The notes beneath the pieces were generated by a model. That model saw only the letters and a program-made list of their open reading frames with translations. It was not told where the DNA came from and did no database searches. Shown in pieces: positions 23,825 through 32,005 of a stretch of 59,185 bases of DNA. Origin of the DNA: an uncultured Eubacteriales bacterium (GTDB lineage: Bacteria; Bacillota; Clostridia; Oscillospirales; Oscillospiraceae); assembly GCA_900319935.1 (NCBI GenBank), contig ONQJ01000001.1:1-59185 (forward strand), in the 5' to 3' direction. The first letter of the stretch is position 1. The number at the start of each line of letters is the position of its first letter. The position numbers and the translations under genes were made by a program.

Positions 23825-24604
23825 TCAGGTCCTCCTTTTATTCAACTTGGCGAGGATCTGTTCTCGCCGGATTTCCGGGTCTTCCACGGTCTGGAGCGCC
23901 GCGGGCGCCTCCATACCGGGCGCCAGGTGCAGCTTGCGCTGCCCCACGTACAGCGAGCGCCGGTCGGCACTGGCTGCAATCTGCAGTGGCTCAGCGTCTT
24001 CCAGGATCGCGTCGGCAAAGCCCTTGTCGAGGGCCTCACGGCCGGTCATGTAGGTCGTCTCGGCCATCATGCCGGCGATTGCGTCTGCGCTCAGGCCCGT
24101 CTTGCGCTCGTAGATTGCCACCTGCGCCTTGTCATAAGCATCGAACTGTGTGGCCAGGTCGCGCAGCTCCGCCGCGTTATAGCCGCCCCACAGGAAGCCC
24201 CAGGCGTTGTGGATCATAATCAGCGAGCTCGGATTGACCTCCACGCGGTCGCACGCGCACATGATCAGGCTGCCGCCGCTCATGGCCACGCCGTCGACGA
24301 TGCAGGTCAGGGCCATACCGTCGCGAGCGAGCTCGCGCAGACGGTTGTGGATCACGCTCGCCACGTTGGCGTCGCCGCCGTAGCTGTTCATGCGGATCGT
24401 CAGCGACGTGCAGCGTCGGATCTCGTCGAGATCTTCCAGGAACTCGTCGAGGAGGATGAACTCGCCCTCGATCGGCTCCCCGGTCCACCAGTCGACCGGG
24501 CGCTTTTCGTAGATGTCGCCGTACATGGTCAGCTCGGCGCTGCTGCCGTCCACGCTCGCAAGCGTGTAAACGGCTTTTTTGATTTCAACAGGTTTCTCTT
24601 TCAC
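23825..24604 (-). CDS. ClpP-like prohead maturation protease
   Basis: 259 residues. ClpP fold landmarks are IRMNSYGGDANVASVIHNRL, the nucleophile Ser in GVAMSGGSLIMCA, and the catalytic His in SLIMIHNAWGF. A later Asp lies in the helix with QFDAYDKAQVAIY. It cleaves the scaffold domain of the neighbouring capsid protein during head maturation. The order portal-protease-capsid is standard. Confidence 0.93.
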   Translation of the reverse strand: MKEKPVEIKKAVYTLASVDGSSAELTMYGDIYEKRPVDWWTGEPIEGEFILLDEFLEDLDEIRRCTSLTIRMNSYGGDANVASVIHNRLRELARDGMALTCIVDGVAMSGGSLIMCACDRVEVNPSSLIMIHNAWGFLWGGYNAAELRDLATQFDAYDKAQVAIYERKTGLSADAIAGMMAETTYMTGREALDKGFADAILEDAEPLQIAASADRRSLYVGQRKLHLAPGMEAPAALQTVEDPEIRREQILAKLNKRRT

Positions 24605-24613
24605 GTTTTCACC

Positions 24614-25804
24614 TCAGCTGTTCAGCTTGTTCTGGTCGCCGGCACGGGTGGACGGGATATAGTTTTCAAGAATGAGCAGCTCGTCCATTTCCGGATCCGG
24701 CGGCAGGCCCATCCAGTCGCGCCACTCGTTGCGGCGAAGCGCCGCGCGGTCGACCATTTCGGTGCCGGCCTTCACGAGCTCGTCCATGGAGTAGTTCAGC
24801 AGGCTGCGGCTGTTGAAGCGGAAGAAATAGTCCTCGCCGTACAGCAGCTTGCGCGTCAGCTCCTGCTCGATGATCTGGGCCAGTGGCATGATCGTCGTCG
24901 CGATGAAGTTGTTCCACTCGTCGCGCTTGAAATCGCCGACGCCCAGTACGAAGGGCGGAACGCCCAGGATCGCGGCGACCGTCTGCTTGTCCAGCTTGAC
25001 GAAGTCCGCCAGAGCGAGATCCGAAAGCGTCAATGGCTTGATCTGCTCCACGCTCATTTGATCCGCGGGCAGGATCCAAGGCTTTCCGGCCTCGCTGTTG
25101 AGCACGTACTTGTCGAGCAGCCTGTCGCGGCCCTCCGGGGAGCTCATTTCATCAACAAAAGCGTCGACGCGGATAATCACGCCCGGTTTCCACTTCGAGG
25201 ACATAAAGCCCTTCTCCGTGGCTGCCGCCTGCTTGAGGTTGTTCGCCACGTCCGAAAGCGTCAGCGTCCAGCCCTCGCCCTTCCAGGGATAAAAGCTGCC
25301 CGGATTGACGGCGAAGTGCAGCAGGCTCGCCGGATCATACTCCCGCCCGGCGATCTCCACACGGTAGCCAAACAACCCATCCGGCACAAACGCCGTATAG
25401 GCTGCGGGGATCGGGCGCAGCTCCCTCAGGTAGCCGCGTTCTGTGCGCGGCAGCACCACGGCGTTGCCGCGGCCCTCGAGGTAGAGCGTCCGCACGATCC
25501 ACTGCATCAGGTTCGACCGGGACATGAACTTGTTCGGCTCGATGTCCACGACTCGGCTGAGCTCGTTCTTTACCCGGACGTCGCCCTGCGCGGTATTCTG
25601 CATCAAGTGGATCGTCATCGCGCCGACCAGGCGCGAGATCGTGTTGACCGCTGTCGAGACCTCCGGCGAGTGTGCGAGGTTGGTGTAACCCTGGCACTCC
25701 AGCGAGGCAAAGTTTTCCGGATCGGTCAGCCAGATGAAGCCGTTGCCCTGTGCCGTCGGTCGGTCTCTTGCGGGCCGGGCCTTGGGTGTTACTTTCAAAG
25801 CCAT
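24614..25804 (-). CDS. Portal protein, HK97 family
   Basis: 396 residues, the dodecameric ring through which DNA enters and leaves the head. Motifs include VSTAVNTISRLVGAMTIHLM, LMQWIVRTLYLEGRGNAVVL, LLHFAVNPGSFYPW and GVPPFVLGVGDFKRDEW, all typical of the siphovirus HK97/SPP1-like portal group. Position between terminase and protease fits. The C-terminus (LPPDPEMDELLILENYIPS) is the usual loop and tail. Confidence 0.93.
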   Translation of the reverse strand: MALKVTPKARPARDRPTAQGNGFIWLTDPENFASLECQGYTNLAHSPEVSTAVNTISRLVGAMTIHLMQNTAQGDVRVKNELSRVVDIEPNKFMSRSNLMQWIVRTLYLEGRGNAVVLPRTERGYLRELRPIPAAYTAFVPDGLFGYRVEIAGREYDPASLLHFAVNPGSFYPWKGEGWTLTLSDVANNLKQAAATEKGFMSSKWKPGVIIRVDAFVDEMSSPEGRDRLLDKYVLNSEAGKPWILPADQMSVEQIKPLTLSDLALADFVKLDKQTVAAILGVPPFVLGVGDFKRDEWNNFIATTIMPLAQIIEQELTRKLLYGEDYFFRFNSRSLLNYSMDELVKAGTEMVDRAALRRNEWRDWMGLPPDPEMDELLILENYIPSTRAGDQNKLNS

Positions 25805-25813
25805 TCCTCCTCA

Positions 25814-27643
25814 TCAAATCGGATGCCGGCGCGGCTGGGTCTCTTCTTCCATCCAGGCCGCGGCGGCGCTGCTGCGGTCCGTTTCGATCAGCAGTCTGAT
25901 CGTCGCGAACACAGCGGCGTCAAAGACGTCGATGCGGTAGTTGTCGGAGATCTTCTCGTACTGCACCGCGTCGTCGACTTTCTCAGTGGCGCGCACGTTC
26001 TGCACGCAGTATTCAAAGGGCTCGGCGTGCAGGTAGCAAAGGCACCCAACCTTCGCCTTGTGCTCGATATATCGGAAGCCCTCGGATTTCATTAAATACA
26101 GCTGCGGCTGGTCTTTCACGCGGAAGCCGGCCTTTTTCATCGCCGTCACGTAGGTGCGGGCGAACTTGCGGTCATGGCCGACCGCGCGGATCGCAAAGCC
26201 GTCGGCCTTCCACTGCAGGAACTGCTTCACAGGCTCCGTCGGGTCCATGCTCGCCTCGTTCGGCATATCAAGCCAGCCGTCGTCGCGCCAGCCGAACAGC
26301 GGTATCTGATCTTGGTCGGCCTTCTCGGCCGCGGCGGTCCGCGGGAACCAGCAGTGCGGGATCAGCACCAGCACGTCCTCGCTCGGGTGCTTTCCACCAG
26401 GGAAAACGATCTTTTCCGCAGGGATCTCGCCGGCAAGGCAGGCCGCCGTCAGGTCGTGCAGCTTGGACAGATCCGCGCCGCCGTACCAGGCGCGCACCAT
26501 GCGCGCGAGCTCGGCCTGTGCGAAGTTGTACTGCTGGTCGCTGCGGCGGAACTCCTCGATGTCGAACCACGCCTTGAACGAGCTGACGAAGCGGTTGAGA
26601 GACCGCGTGAAGAACTCCTTGCGCAGCTGCGCGTTGTGCACGGCCTGCTCGGCCGTGGCGATCATGTCCGCCGGGCGTATCGTGATGTTGTAGGCCGGGT
26701 TGGCCGCGCGGTGGATCTCCGGCAGCACGAACACGGACGGGTCGGTGTATTCCTTGCCGTTGAGCGTGTCCGGCGCCTGAGCCAGCAGGACGAAGGTCCG
26801 GTCGGCCGCGGGGCCGGTGATCGTACCGCGCAGGATCTTCTCCATGTAGTTGCGGTGCTGCGCCGCGAAGCCGATCCCGTCGTCGCCGGCGGTAAACGTG
26901 CAGAGCAGCAGCTTGTTGGTGTATGCCTTCATGGAGTCGCGCAGACGCGTGTACGGGATCGAGTTTTTATAAAGCTCCAGCTCGTCCAAGTGCACTAGCG
27001 CGCAGTTGAACGAGTCGAACAGATCCGGCTTGAAGGCCAGCGTCTCCAGGTCGATATGTCCGCCCCAGAACGAGCCCTCGATGCTGTGACCCAGCGAGCT
27101 GTCGATCAGCTGCAGCGGCATGCCGGGCGGGTTGCCCTTCTTCACCAGGCCGAGCCGGTCGAAGTTGTATTTGAGAAAGTCGAAGCCCTCCATGCCCTGC
27201 TTGAGCGAGCCGGCGACGGTTTTCGCCTTGGCGCCGGAGCGCCGGTACCACATAGCCAGCGTCGCCTGGAAAGCCTCGAAGGGGATCGTCTTCGCGCTTT
27301 TGCGCGGAGCGAAGATATCGGCCTCGGTAAAGCGGCGGATCTGCGTGCCCGGCAGGTAAAAGCCGGCGACGTTGTAGATCACGAAGCGGTGCCAGGGCAT
27401 AAGCTCCAGCGGCTTGCCGCGCAGCGGATGCCCGTCGAGCGTCTCGCCCTGGGAAAATGCGAAAAGCCCGGTCATGATCTCGATGCACCACTCCGGCAGC
27501 GCCGGCGAAAAGTCCCAGCGGCCGCTCTCGAGGTCGTCCAAAAAGCGGCGGCAGCCGAGACGCTGCAGCTCCTCGATCCCGTGGTCGTCCCATGTGTCCC
27601 GCGCGTAGCGCAGCACCTCCTGCAGGTGCGGAGCCTCACTCAT
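25814..27643 (-). CDS. terL: Terminase large subunit
   Basis: 609 residues, the DNA-packaging motor. The ATPase has a Walker A-type FAPRKSAKTIPF (about 110-121) and Walker B-like CALVHLDELELY. It also contains QRRNYMEKIL-type and RFVSSFKAWFDIEEF linker segments. The C-terminal nuclease includes DNYRIDVFDAAVFA with an acidic metal ligand. Overlaps the small subunit gene by 8 bp. Confidence 0.92.
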   Translation of the reverse strand: MSEAPHLQEVLRYARDTWDDHGIEELQRLGCRRFLDDLESGRWDFSPALPEWCIEIMTGLFAFSQGETLDGHPLRGKPLELMPWHRFVIYNVAGFYLPGTQIRRFTEADIFAPRKSAKTIPFEAFQATLAMWYRRSGAKAKTVAGSLKQGMEGFDFLKYNFDRLGLVKKGNPPGMPLQLIDSSLGHSIEGSFWGGHIDLETLAFKPDLFDSFNCALVHLDELELYKNSIPYTRLRDSMKAYTNKLLLCTFTAGDDGIGFAAQHRNYMEKILRGTITGPAADRTFVLLAQAPDTLNGKEYTDPSVFVLPEIHRAANPAYNITIRPADMIATAEQAVHNAQLRKEFFTRSLNRFVSSFKAWFDIEEFRRSDQQYNFAQAELARMVRAWYGGADLSKLHDLTAACLAGEIPAEKIVFPGGKHPSEDVLVLIPHCWFPRTAAAEKADQDQIPLFGWRDDGWLDMPNEASMDPTEPVKQFLQWKADGFAIRAVGHDRKFARTYVTAMKKAGFRVKDQPQLYLMKSEGFRYIEHKAKVGCLCYLHAEPFEYCVQNVRATEKVDDAVQYEKISDNYRIDVFDAAVFATIRLLIETDRSSAAAAWMEEETQPRRHPI

Positions 27644-28031
27644 CGTCGATCAGTCCCGAATAGGGCACAGCCTCGACGCCGCCGGAATAGGCGGCGGTGC
27701 GCCGCGCGATTTCGTCGAGCTTCTCGGTCAGCAGATCCCGCGCGATCGGCGTCGGCTCGCCGTTGCTGCCGCGCAGCTTGCGCAGGCTCTTCGGCGTCAG
27801 ACCCAGCGCTTCACGGTGCGCCAGGATCTCCCGGCGTGCTGCGACGAGCAGCGCATAGTGCGGATCCGTGAAGGAGGGCTTGCAGCCATTCGGCACAGTG
27901 GCCGCCCAGGCGTCCTTGATGCGTTTCTTCTCGCGCTCGAGCTGCGCCAGCTCTGTGACCTCCGGCCGGAAAGCCTCGTCCCAGATCCCCAGCGCCTCCA
28001 TCTGCGCGATGTACTTTTCTTCCCGCGTCAT
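27636..28031 (-). CDS. P27-like terminase small subunit (second of two)
   Basis: 131 residues from ATG 28031 with a GGAGG site. A helix-rich protein with LEREKKRIKDAW, then LLVAARREILAHREALGLTPKSLRKL; the LGLTP-x-S block near two thirds of the length is the P27 hallmark. It overlaps terL by 8 bp, so it is the more likely functional partner. The gene upstream (28116-28463) has a related ending, so two P27-like proteins occur side by side. Confidence 0.75.
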   Translation of the reverse strand: MTREEKYIAQMEALGIWDEAFRPEVTELAQLEREKKRIKDAWAATVPNGCKPSFTDPHYALLVAARREILAHREALGLTPKSLRKLRGSNGEPTPIARDLLTEKLDEIARRTAAYSGGVEAVPYSGLIDDE

Positions 28032-28047
28032 ACTGCCTCCAAAAATG

Positions 28048-28097
28048 CGAAGAGGCCGGAGTCCGAAAGTGTTCACTCTCGGGCTCCGGCCTCTTCG
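28048..28097 (-). terminator. Terminator between the two P27-like genes
   Basis: 14-bp perfect stem (CGAAGAGGCCGGAG with complement) plus inner pairing, followed by TTTTT on the minus strand. It lies inside the packaging operon, so either antitermination or attenuation is implied. Confidence 0.75.
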
Positions 28098-28115
28098 GGC
28101 GCTGGCCTCGTATTG

Positions 28116-28463
28116 TTATCGGTTCAGGATCCCGCGGCTGCGGCGGGATCTTGGCGTGATACCGAGCTCCGCGCCCAGCGCAAGGATCTGCTTGATCAGC
28201 TTGTCCTGGACCGCGGCCCAGTTCTTCGCCTCGTCGGGATCCGGCTCCGCGCCGGCGTCCCGGTCTCCGTTGATCGCCGCCTGCAGCAGCGACGAGACTT
28301 TCAGGTATTCGTTTTCCGCCAGGATGTACTTGGCGAGAAGGTCCGCGCTCAGCTCGTCCAGGGCGCCGCTGCGGATCAGCGGCGGTGCAAGGACGTCCCA
28401 GCGCTCCCGCAGCTTCCCGGCGAGATATGCCGGGCACTCCGGTCCTGTCAAGCGCTCAGCCAT
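28116..28463 (-). CDS. terS: P27-family terminase small subunit
   Basis: 115 residues: CPAYLAGKLRERWDVLAPPL, LSADLLAKYILAENEYLKVS, WAAVQDKLIKQILALGAELGITPRSR. The GITPRSR ending and helix layout are diagnostic of the P27 family, which recognises phage DNA for packaging. It overlaps the ParB-N/methylase gene by 8 bp and is separated from the second P27-like gene by a terminator hairpin. Confidence 0.8.
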   Translation of the reverse strand: MAERLTGPECPAYLAGKLRERWDVLAPPLIRSGALDELSADLLAKYILAENEYLKVSSLLQAAINGDRDAGAEPDPDEAKNWAAVQDKLIKQILALGAELGITPRSRRSRGILNR

Positions 28464-29685
28464 CGGCTTCGCCTCCCAGCGAGGAGATCAGCTCACGCTC
28501 TCTGTCAGACAAAGCCCACTTTTCGGCGGCAGCCTTTTCGGCGGCAGCCTTTTCGGCGGCAGCCTTTTCGGCGGCAGCCTTTTCGGAAAGCAGAAAACCT
28601 CCTCCGAAGATTGCTTTGCCGACCGCGCGCTGCGCGTCGAGGGCACGGAAAAAAGCGGCGTCCTCGTCCCGGATCCGCAGCGTCTGGCCGTACTTGGCCA
28701 GCTTATTCATGGCCACGCTGCAGACGGCGTCCGGGTATTCGTAGTTCGGCAGCGTTTTCGTCTGCGCGCGCTTGTTCTGTTCGTTCGGCTCGGCGAGCGC
28801 CGCATAAAGATCCGGACACAGCTCGATCTTCCACGGGCCGAGGCTTGTGACAAAGCTCGTCGCGATCGAGGCGCCGTTCGAGTACAGCACGTCGAGGCCG
28901 ATCGGTAGATAGCGGCAGCGGCCGGCGTTGATCGAGAAGGTCGTCAGGCCGGGTGCAAAAAGCAGGTAGTCGATCCGGCGCTCGTCGTACCAGGCGCAGA
29001 TCTCGCTCAGGATCGAGAAGGGCGGATTGTCGACGACCACGCAGCCCTCCGGATAGTCAAAGCTCTGATAGTCGCCGCCGGGATAAAACGGCCGCACCGT
29101 CGGCCTGTCGCCCAGGGAATAATGAGCGATCGCCCAGGAGCGCAGCGCGTCGTAGATGTTGTCCGGCGTGTAGACGTCGTCAGTCGTCAGCTTGTGCTTG
29201 AACTTTTCCATGAAGGCTTCGTACTCTTCGGAGCTCTCGGCGTCCACGTCGCCCCAGAAGGGCGCCGCGTCGTCCTCGTTCTCCTCGCCGAGCTGCAGCC
29301 CGGCCGGGTCAAAGCCCGTGAGCGTCACGTCAAAGCCGGCGGCAGACAGCGCGGCCATTTCCGCGCGCAGCACGTTCTCGTCCGTGCCGCTCTGCGCGAG
29401 CAGGTTGTCGGCGTGCACGAAGGCGCGCCGCTGCGTCTCGCTCAGGTGGTCGATCAGGATGCAGGGGAAATCCGTGTCGCCGCGCTCGCGCGCCGCCAGG
29501 ATCCGGCCGTGGCCGTAGATCAGGTTGCCGGCAGCGTCGATGCCGGCCGGCACGATCCGGCCGAACTCGTCAAAGCTGCGCACCAGGGCCGAGACCTGCT
29601 CGGGCGGGTGCAGCTTCGCGTTGTGCTCGTATGGGATCAGCTCGTCGATCTTGCGCCAGACGAGCCGGATCTTCTCTCGTGCCAT
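28456..29685 (-). CDS. ParB-N domain fused to EcoRI-methylase-like domain
   Basis: 409 residues. Residues 1-100 are a ParB/sulfiredoxin-like domain (ELIPYEHNAKLHPPEQVS, GHGRILAARERGDTDFP). From about 165 a methylase-like part begins (DVYTPDNIYDALRSW), with RPFYPGGDY as a possible SAM site and VVVDNPPFSIL carrying the NPPF catalytic motif of N6-adenine methylases. A 20-residue EKAAA repeat leads to the end. Probably modifies phage DNA or affects packaging; this is inferred. ATG 29685 has GGAGG. Confidence 0.75.
   Translation of the reverse strand: MAREKIRLVWRKIDELIPYEHNAKLHPPEQVSALVRSFDEFGRIVPAGIDAAGNLIYGHGRILAARERGDTDFPCILIDHLSETQRRAFVHADNLLAQSGTDENVLRAEMAALSAAGFDVTLTGFDPAGLQLGEENEDDAAPFWGDVDAESSEEYEAFMEKFKHKLTTDDVYTPDNIYDALRSWAIAHYSLGDRPTVRPFYPGGDYQSFDYPEGCVVVDNPPFSILSEICAWYDERRIDYLLFAPGLTTFSINAGRCRYLPIGLDVLYSNGASIATSFVTSLGPWKIELCPDLYAALAEPNEQNKRAQTKTLPNYEYPDAVCSVAMNKLAKYGQTLRIRDEDAAFFRALDAQRAVGKAIFGGGFLLSEKAAAEKAAAEKAAAEKAAAEKWALSDRERELISSLGGEADG
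28520..28586 (-). repeat. 4.5 copies of a 15-bp repeat
   Basis: TTTTCGGCGGCAGCC repeated head to tail (reverse complement encodes EKAAA units). Copy number can change in frame, altering linker length only. Confidence 0.9.
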
Positions 29686-29906
29686 GAGATCCTCCAAAGC
29701 TGTGCAGCCGCCGCGGCAGCGTCCGCGCCTTGCCTGGAAGCCGGCGGCCTCAAGCGAAGCACGCCCGCGCCTCCCGTGGGCGGTTCACGTCCGCGGCCCG
29801 CGCGCCGCGCAGAAAATTCTTTGATTTTTCTTGTCTTCCGCCGGTAAAAAATCCCGTCCCCGAAAATTTTCCCTGCGTGTGCTTAGACCGCCAGCCCCCG
29901 GTCTTT
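29686..29906. other. Intergenic region, candidate cos/packaging region
   Basis: 221 bp without a convincing ORF between the HNH and methylase-like genes, just upstream of terminase small subunit. HNH genes next to P27-type terminases commonly flank cos in HK97-like Gram-positive phages. A/T-rich stretches alternate with GC-rich blocks (GGCGCGCGGGCCGCGG). No cohesive end can be assigned from sequence alone. Confidence 0.35.
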
Positions 29907-30212
29907 TCAGCGATCGCGATCGCGAGCCGAGGAGGGGGGGATCGTCCGTCGCCGCAAACTTTCGCCGACCGCGCTGAGCTTTCCGCTCTGCCGGTCGTGC
30001 ATCATGTTGTGCGCTTCCTGGGAGAGGGCGATCAGGTTCCACCTTTGCCAGGCGAACTCCGGATAGTCCTCGGCCGGCCAGATATGGTGCACGTGACTGG
30101 CCTCGACGTGTTTGCCGAAGCGCCGCATGTACTGGCACCGGTACCCGGCCTCACGCAGCACGCTCTCGCGCAGCCGCAGCCAGCGCCGGGACTTGTAATC
30201 AAACTCAGCCAT
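29907..30212 (-). CDS. HNH endonuclease
   Basis: 101 residues from ATG 30212. The beta-beta-alpha metal motif is seen as SHVHHIWPAEDYPEFAWQ, then NLIALSQEAHNMMH, matching the H-N-H pattern. The usual CxxC zinc pair is reduced to one Cys (GYRCQY). In phages of this type the HNH protein assists terminase at cos. No strong ribosome binding site is visible and a terminator hairpin lies just upstream, so start and expression are less certain. Confidence 0.85.
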   Translation of the reverse strand: MAEFDYKSRRWLRLRESVLREAGYRCQYMRRFGKHVEASHVHHIWPAEDYPEFAWQRWNLIALSQEAHNMMHDRQSGKLSAVGESLRRRTIPPSSARDRDR

Positions 30213-30218
30213 AGCAAA

Positions 30219-30270
30219 CAAAAAAGCCCGAGCACCAGGAACGCATCAAGCGTTGTCTGGGCTCGGGCTT
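30219..30270 (-). terminator. Terminator upstream of HNH
   Basis: AAGCCCGAGC with GCTCGGGCTT at the base, imperfect pairing inside, then TTTTTTG on the minus strand. It overlaps the end of the KTR-domain gene. Confidence 0.7.
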
Positions 30271-30431
30271 CTGGAGCACTGGCCTCGGTGGATGTCGATC
30301 AGGATCTCGTGCGAGCACTTCCGGCAATAGACCGGCAGCGCCCGCGCCTCGGTTCTCAGGTCGACGCGCTGGGTCTTTCGGTTTCCGCAGAACGGACAGA
30401 TCAGAAAGCCGTTCTGCACTGTCAAAAGCAT
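30246..30431 (-). CDS. Cys-rich KTR/Com-like zinc finger protein
   Basis: 61 residues: GFLICPFCGNRKTQRVDLR then PVYCRKCSHEILIDI. The two CxxC pairs and the spacing match small zinc-ribbon KTR proteins, distantly like phage Mu Com, a translational regulator. Start is uncertain (ATG 30431 has a weak ribosome binding site). The C-terminus runs into the terminator hairpin. Role unknown here. Confidence 0.7.
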   Translation of the reverse strand: MLLTVQNGFLICPFCGNRKTQRVDLRTEARALPVYCRKCSHEILIDIHRGQCSRSPSPDNA

Positions 30432-30518
30432 ATCACATTCGCGCCCGAATTGCAAGGATTTTCAACACCTTTCCCTGAAAATAATATGGTTATCAAGGCT
30501 GAAAGAAAATAAAGAAAG

Positions 30519-31277
30519 TCAGCGCCTGCGCTTCGGCTTCGGCCGCTCTCTCCGGCTGGCCTTGACGGCTGCCGTCCGCACGTACTTGACGTAGCGCCAG
30601 GAGCCGAAGCAGTTCGTGTCGTGCGCGTCCTCGTAGACGATCGCGCCCTTCGGCGGCTGCAGCGGCGTGTCGTCCGGGACCGGGAAGCTCTCGACCTCGG
30701 GCTTCTTCGCGTTGCGCGTGATATGCCAGGCGTGCGCGCCCGCGCGGTCGAGCGGTTCCTTGATCATATACTCCGCGATCGCGGCGTAGCCGTTCTCCTT
30801 GTCGATGCGGATCGGCTTAATCTCGACGATGTCGCCGTATTGCCACGCCCGGCGGATCGCGGCGTAGTCGTCGCCGGTGGCTGTGATGCAGGCGTGCACG
30901 TGCCAGCGCACGTCCATGCGCGGATCATCGTGCCCGTGCTTGTGCTCGGCGCGCCAGCAGACGACCGGCCTTGCGTGGCGTCGCTCCTGCCGGAAGCGCC
31001 GGAGAAACGCCTTCATCTTCGCGTCGACGCCGCTCTCGCTCTGCGGGAGATCTTCGTCGCGGAAGGTCAGCGTCACCCACAAATCGCCGGGCATGAAGTT
31101 GGCCGCGAGCTCGAGCTCGAGCTTCTCCTTCCGGTACTTTGCGTTCATGCGCTTCTGCGCCTCGCTGGAGAGCCGGCGCTTTGCTGCGCGCTGCTTGGGA
31201 GTATCATACCGGGATCCCCGCGGATAAACCGCTTCCTTGACCAGGATCCCGGCGACGATGATCTTTTTTGTTTTCAT
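30519..31277 (-). CDS. HUH-type rolling-circle Rep-like protein
   Basis: 252 residues. Motif 1 is LWVTLTFRDEDLP (about 66-78). Motif 2 is RWHVHACI with the HUH histidines at about 126 and 128. Motif 3 is YAAIAEYMIKEP with candidate Tyr 170 and Lys 173. These match the Y1 HUH replicases seen in Microviridae-like and plasmid Rep proteins. Its presence in a tailed prophage that also has DnaB and a loader is unusual. ATG 31277 has a GGAGGG site buried in a hairpin. Confidence 0.75.
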   Translation of the reverse strand: MKTKKIIVAGILVKEAVYPRGSRYDTPKQRAAKRRLSSEAQKRMNAKYRKEKLELELAANFMPGDLWVTLTFRDEDLPQSESGVDAKMKAFLRRFRQERRHARPVVCWRAEHKHGHDDPRMDVRWHVHACITATGDDYAAIRRAWQYGDIVEIKPIRIDKENGYAAIAEYMIKEPLDRAGAHAWHITRNAKKPEVESFPVPDDTPLQPPKGAIVYEDAHDTNCFGSWRYVKYVRTAAVKASRRERPKPKRRR

Positions 31278-31278
31278 A

Positions 31279-31310
31279 AGCCCTCCGAAGGCCGCAGACC
31301 TCGGAGGGCT
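31279..31310 (-). promoter_or_regulatory. Hairpin sequestering the Rep-like ribosome binding site
   Basis: AGCCCTCCGA pairs with TCGGAGGGCT; the 3' arm contains the GGAGGG site and ends 2 nt before the start codon. Would reduce translation unless opened. Confidence 0.6.
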
Positions 31311-31335
31311 CAGGGCTCAAATGATGGTGGATTGT

Positions 31336-31650
31336 TTACCGGATCGCGGCGACGTCGTCCGGGCGAAGAGGCCGCAGCGAGAGACTGAGGCAGACCGCGC
31401 CCGGCGTCAGCAGCTCATAGTTGCGCAGGACGTAGAGGATCTCGAAGAGCAGGCAGCGCCCGGTATAATGAGGCACAGCCCCGGCAATATAACCGCCCTG
31501 CGTCAATCCGTCGTCCCATTCGTTCAGAGCCAGGAAGTCCCCGGCCGCGAACGGCTCCTCGGCGTCACGCTCGTCACGCAGCTCGAAGCGCTTGCGGCCG
31601 GACCGCAGGGCCTCGAAGTATTCCGGCGCGACCTTTCTGACGTGGATCAT
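31336..31650 (-). CDS. DUF3850 (ASCH/PUA-like) protein
   Basis: 104 residues from ATG 31650: MIHVRKVAPEYFEALRSGRKRFELR, then FAAGDFLALNEWD and a beta-rich end. This matches DUF3850, a PUA-fold RNA-binding-like family frequent in phages. It overlaps the next upstream gene by 4 bp. Function unknown. Confidence 0.8.
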   Translation of the reverse strand: MIHVRKVAPEYFEALRSGRKRFELRDERDAEEPFAAGDFLALNEWDDGLTQGGYIAGAVPHYTGRCLLFEILYVLRNYELLTPGAVCLSLSLRPLRPDDVAAIR

Positions 31651-31814
31651 TCTTGCTTCCTCCTCTTGTCGGTGTTTTCGAGCCCGCAGCGCGTCGGATA
31701 GTTCATGCACGGGTTGCGGCAGTCCTCGCGCTGCCAGCAGTCGGCGCAGCAGAAGCGATCGCCGCGCTGGTCGCAGTAGAAGGTTTTGCACCAGCGGCCT
31801 TTATAGTGGTTCAT
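31647..31814 (-). CDS. Small Cys-rich protein
   Basis: 55 residues with eight cysteines (WCKTFYCD, FCCADCWQREDC, PCMNYPTRCG). Such proteins occur often in Firmicutes phage early regions and are probably zinc-binding. ATG 31814 has a GGAGG site. Overlaps both neighbours by 4 bp. Function unknown. Confidence 0.75.
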   Translation of the reverse strand: MNHYKGRWCKTFYCDQRGDRFCCADCWQREDCRNPCMNYPTRCGLENTDKRRKQE

Positions 31815-32005
31815 CCCCGGTCCTCCGCTTCCGCGAGTTTCCGCCAACGCTCAAACAAATATTCGCACAAAGCCCGGTTTTTGCACGAAACAACAGGGAC
31901 GAGGTCAAGCCCGGCATATAAATTTGCCTGCGTCAACTCAAAGAAACAGCATCCGCTACATACTCCGGAGAGCGCAACATTGACGGTCCCGTCAAATTCA
32001 TTCAC
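31811..32005 (-). CDS. Small phage protein with Cys cluster
   Basis: 64 residues: SGVCSGCCFFELTQANLY then VVSCKNRALCEYLF. Cysteine spacing suggests a metal knuckle. Good GGAGG site upstream of ATG 32005. Overlaps the HTH gene by 8 bp. Function unknown. Confidence 0.7.
   Translation of the reverse strand: MNEFDGTVNVALSGVCSGCCFFELTQANLYAGLDLVPVVSCKNRALCEYLFERWRKLAEAEDRG

Noticed and set aside
23672..26095. 807-codon plus-strand frame
   Set aside because: Runs opposite capsid, protease and portal genes, which are certain; composition is typical of a shadow.
28520..28586. CRISPR-like array
   Set aside because: The 15-bp repeats are directly adjacent with no spacers and encode an EKAAA linker. 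The other repeats in the window also lack unique spacers of even length.
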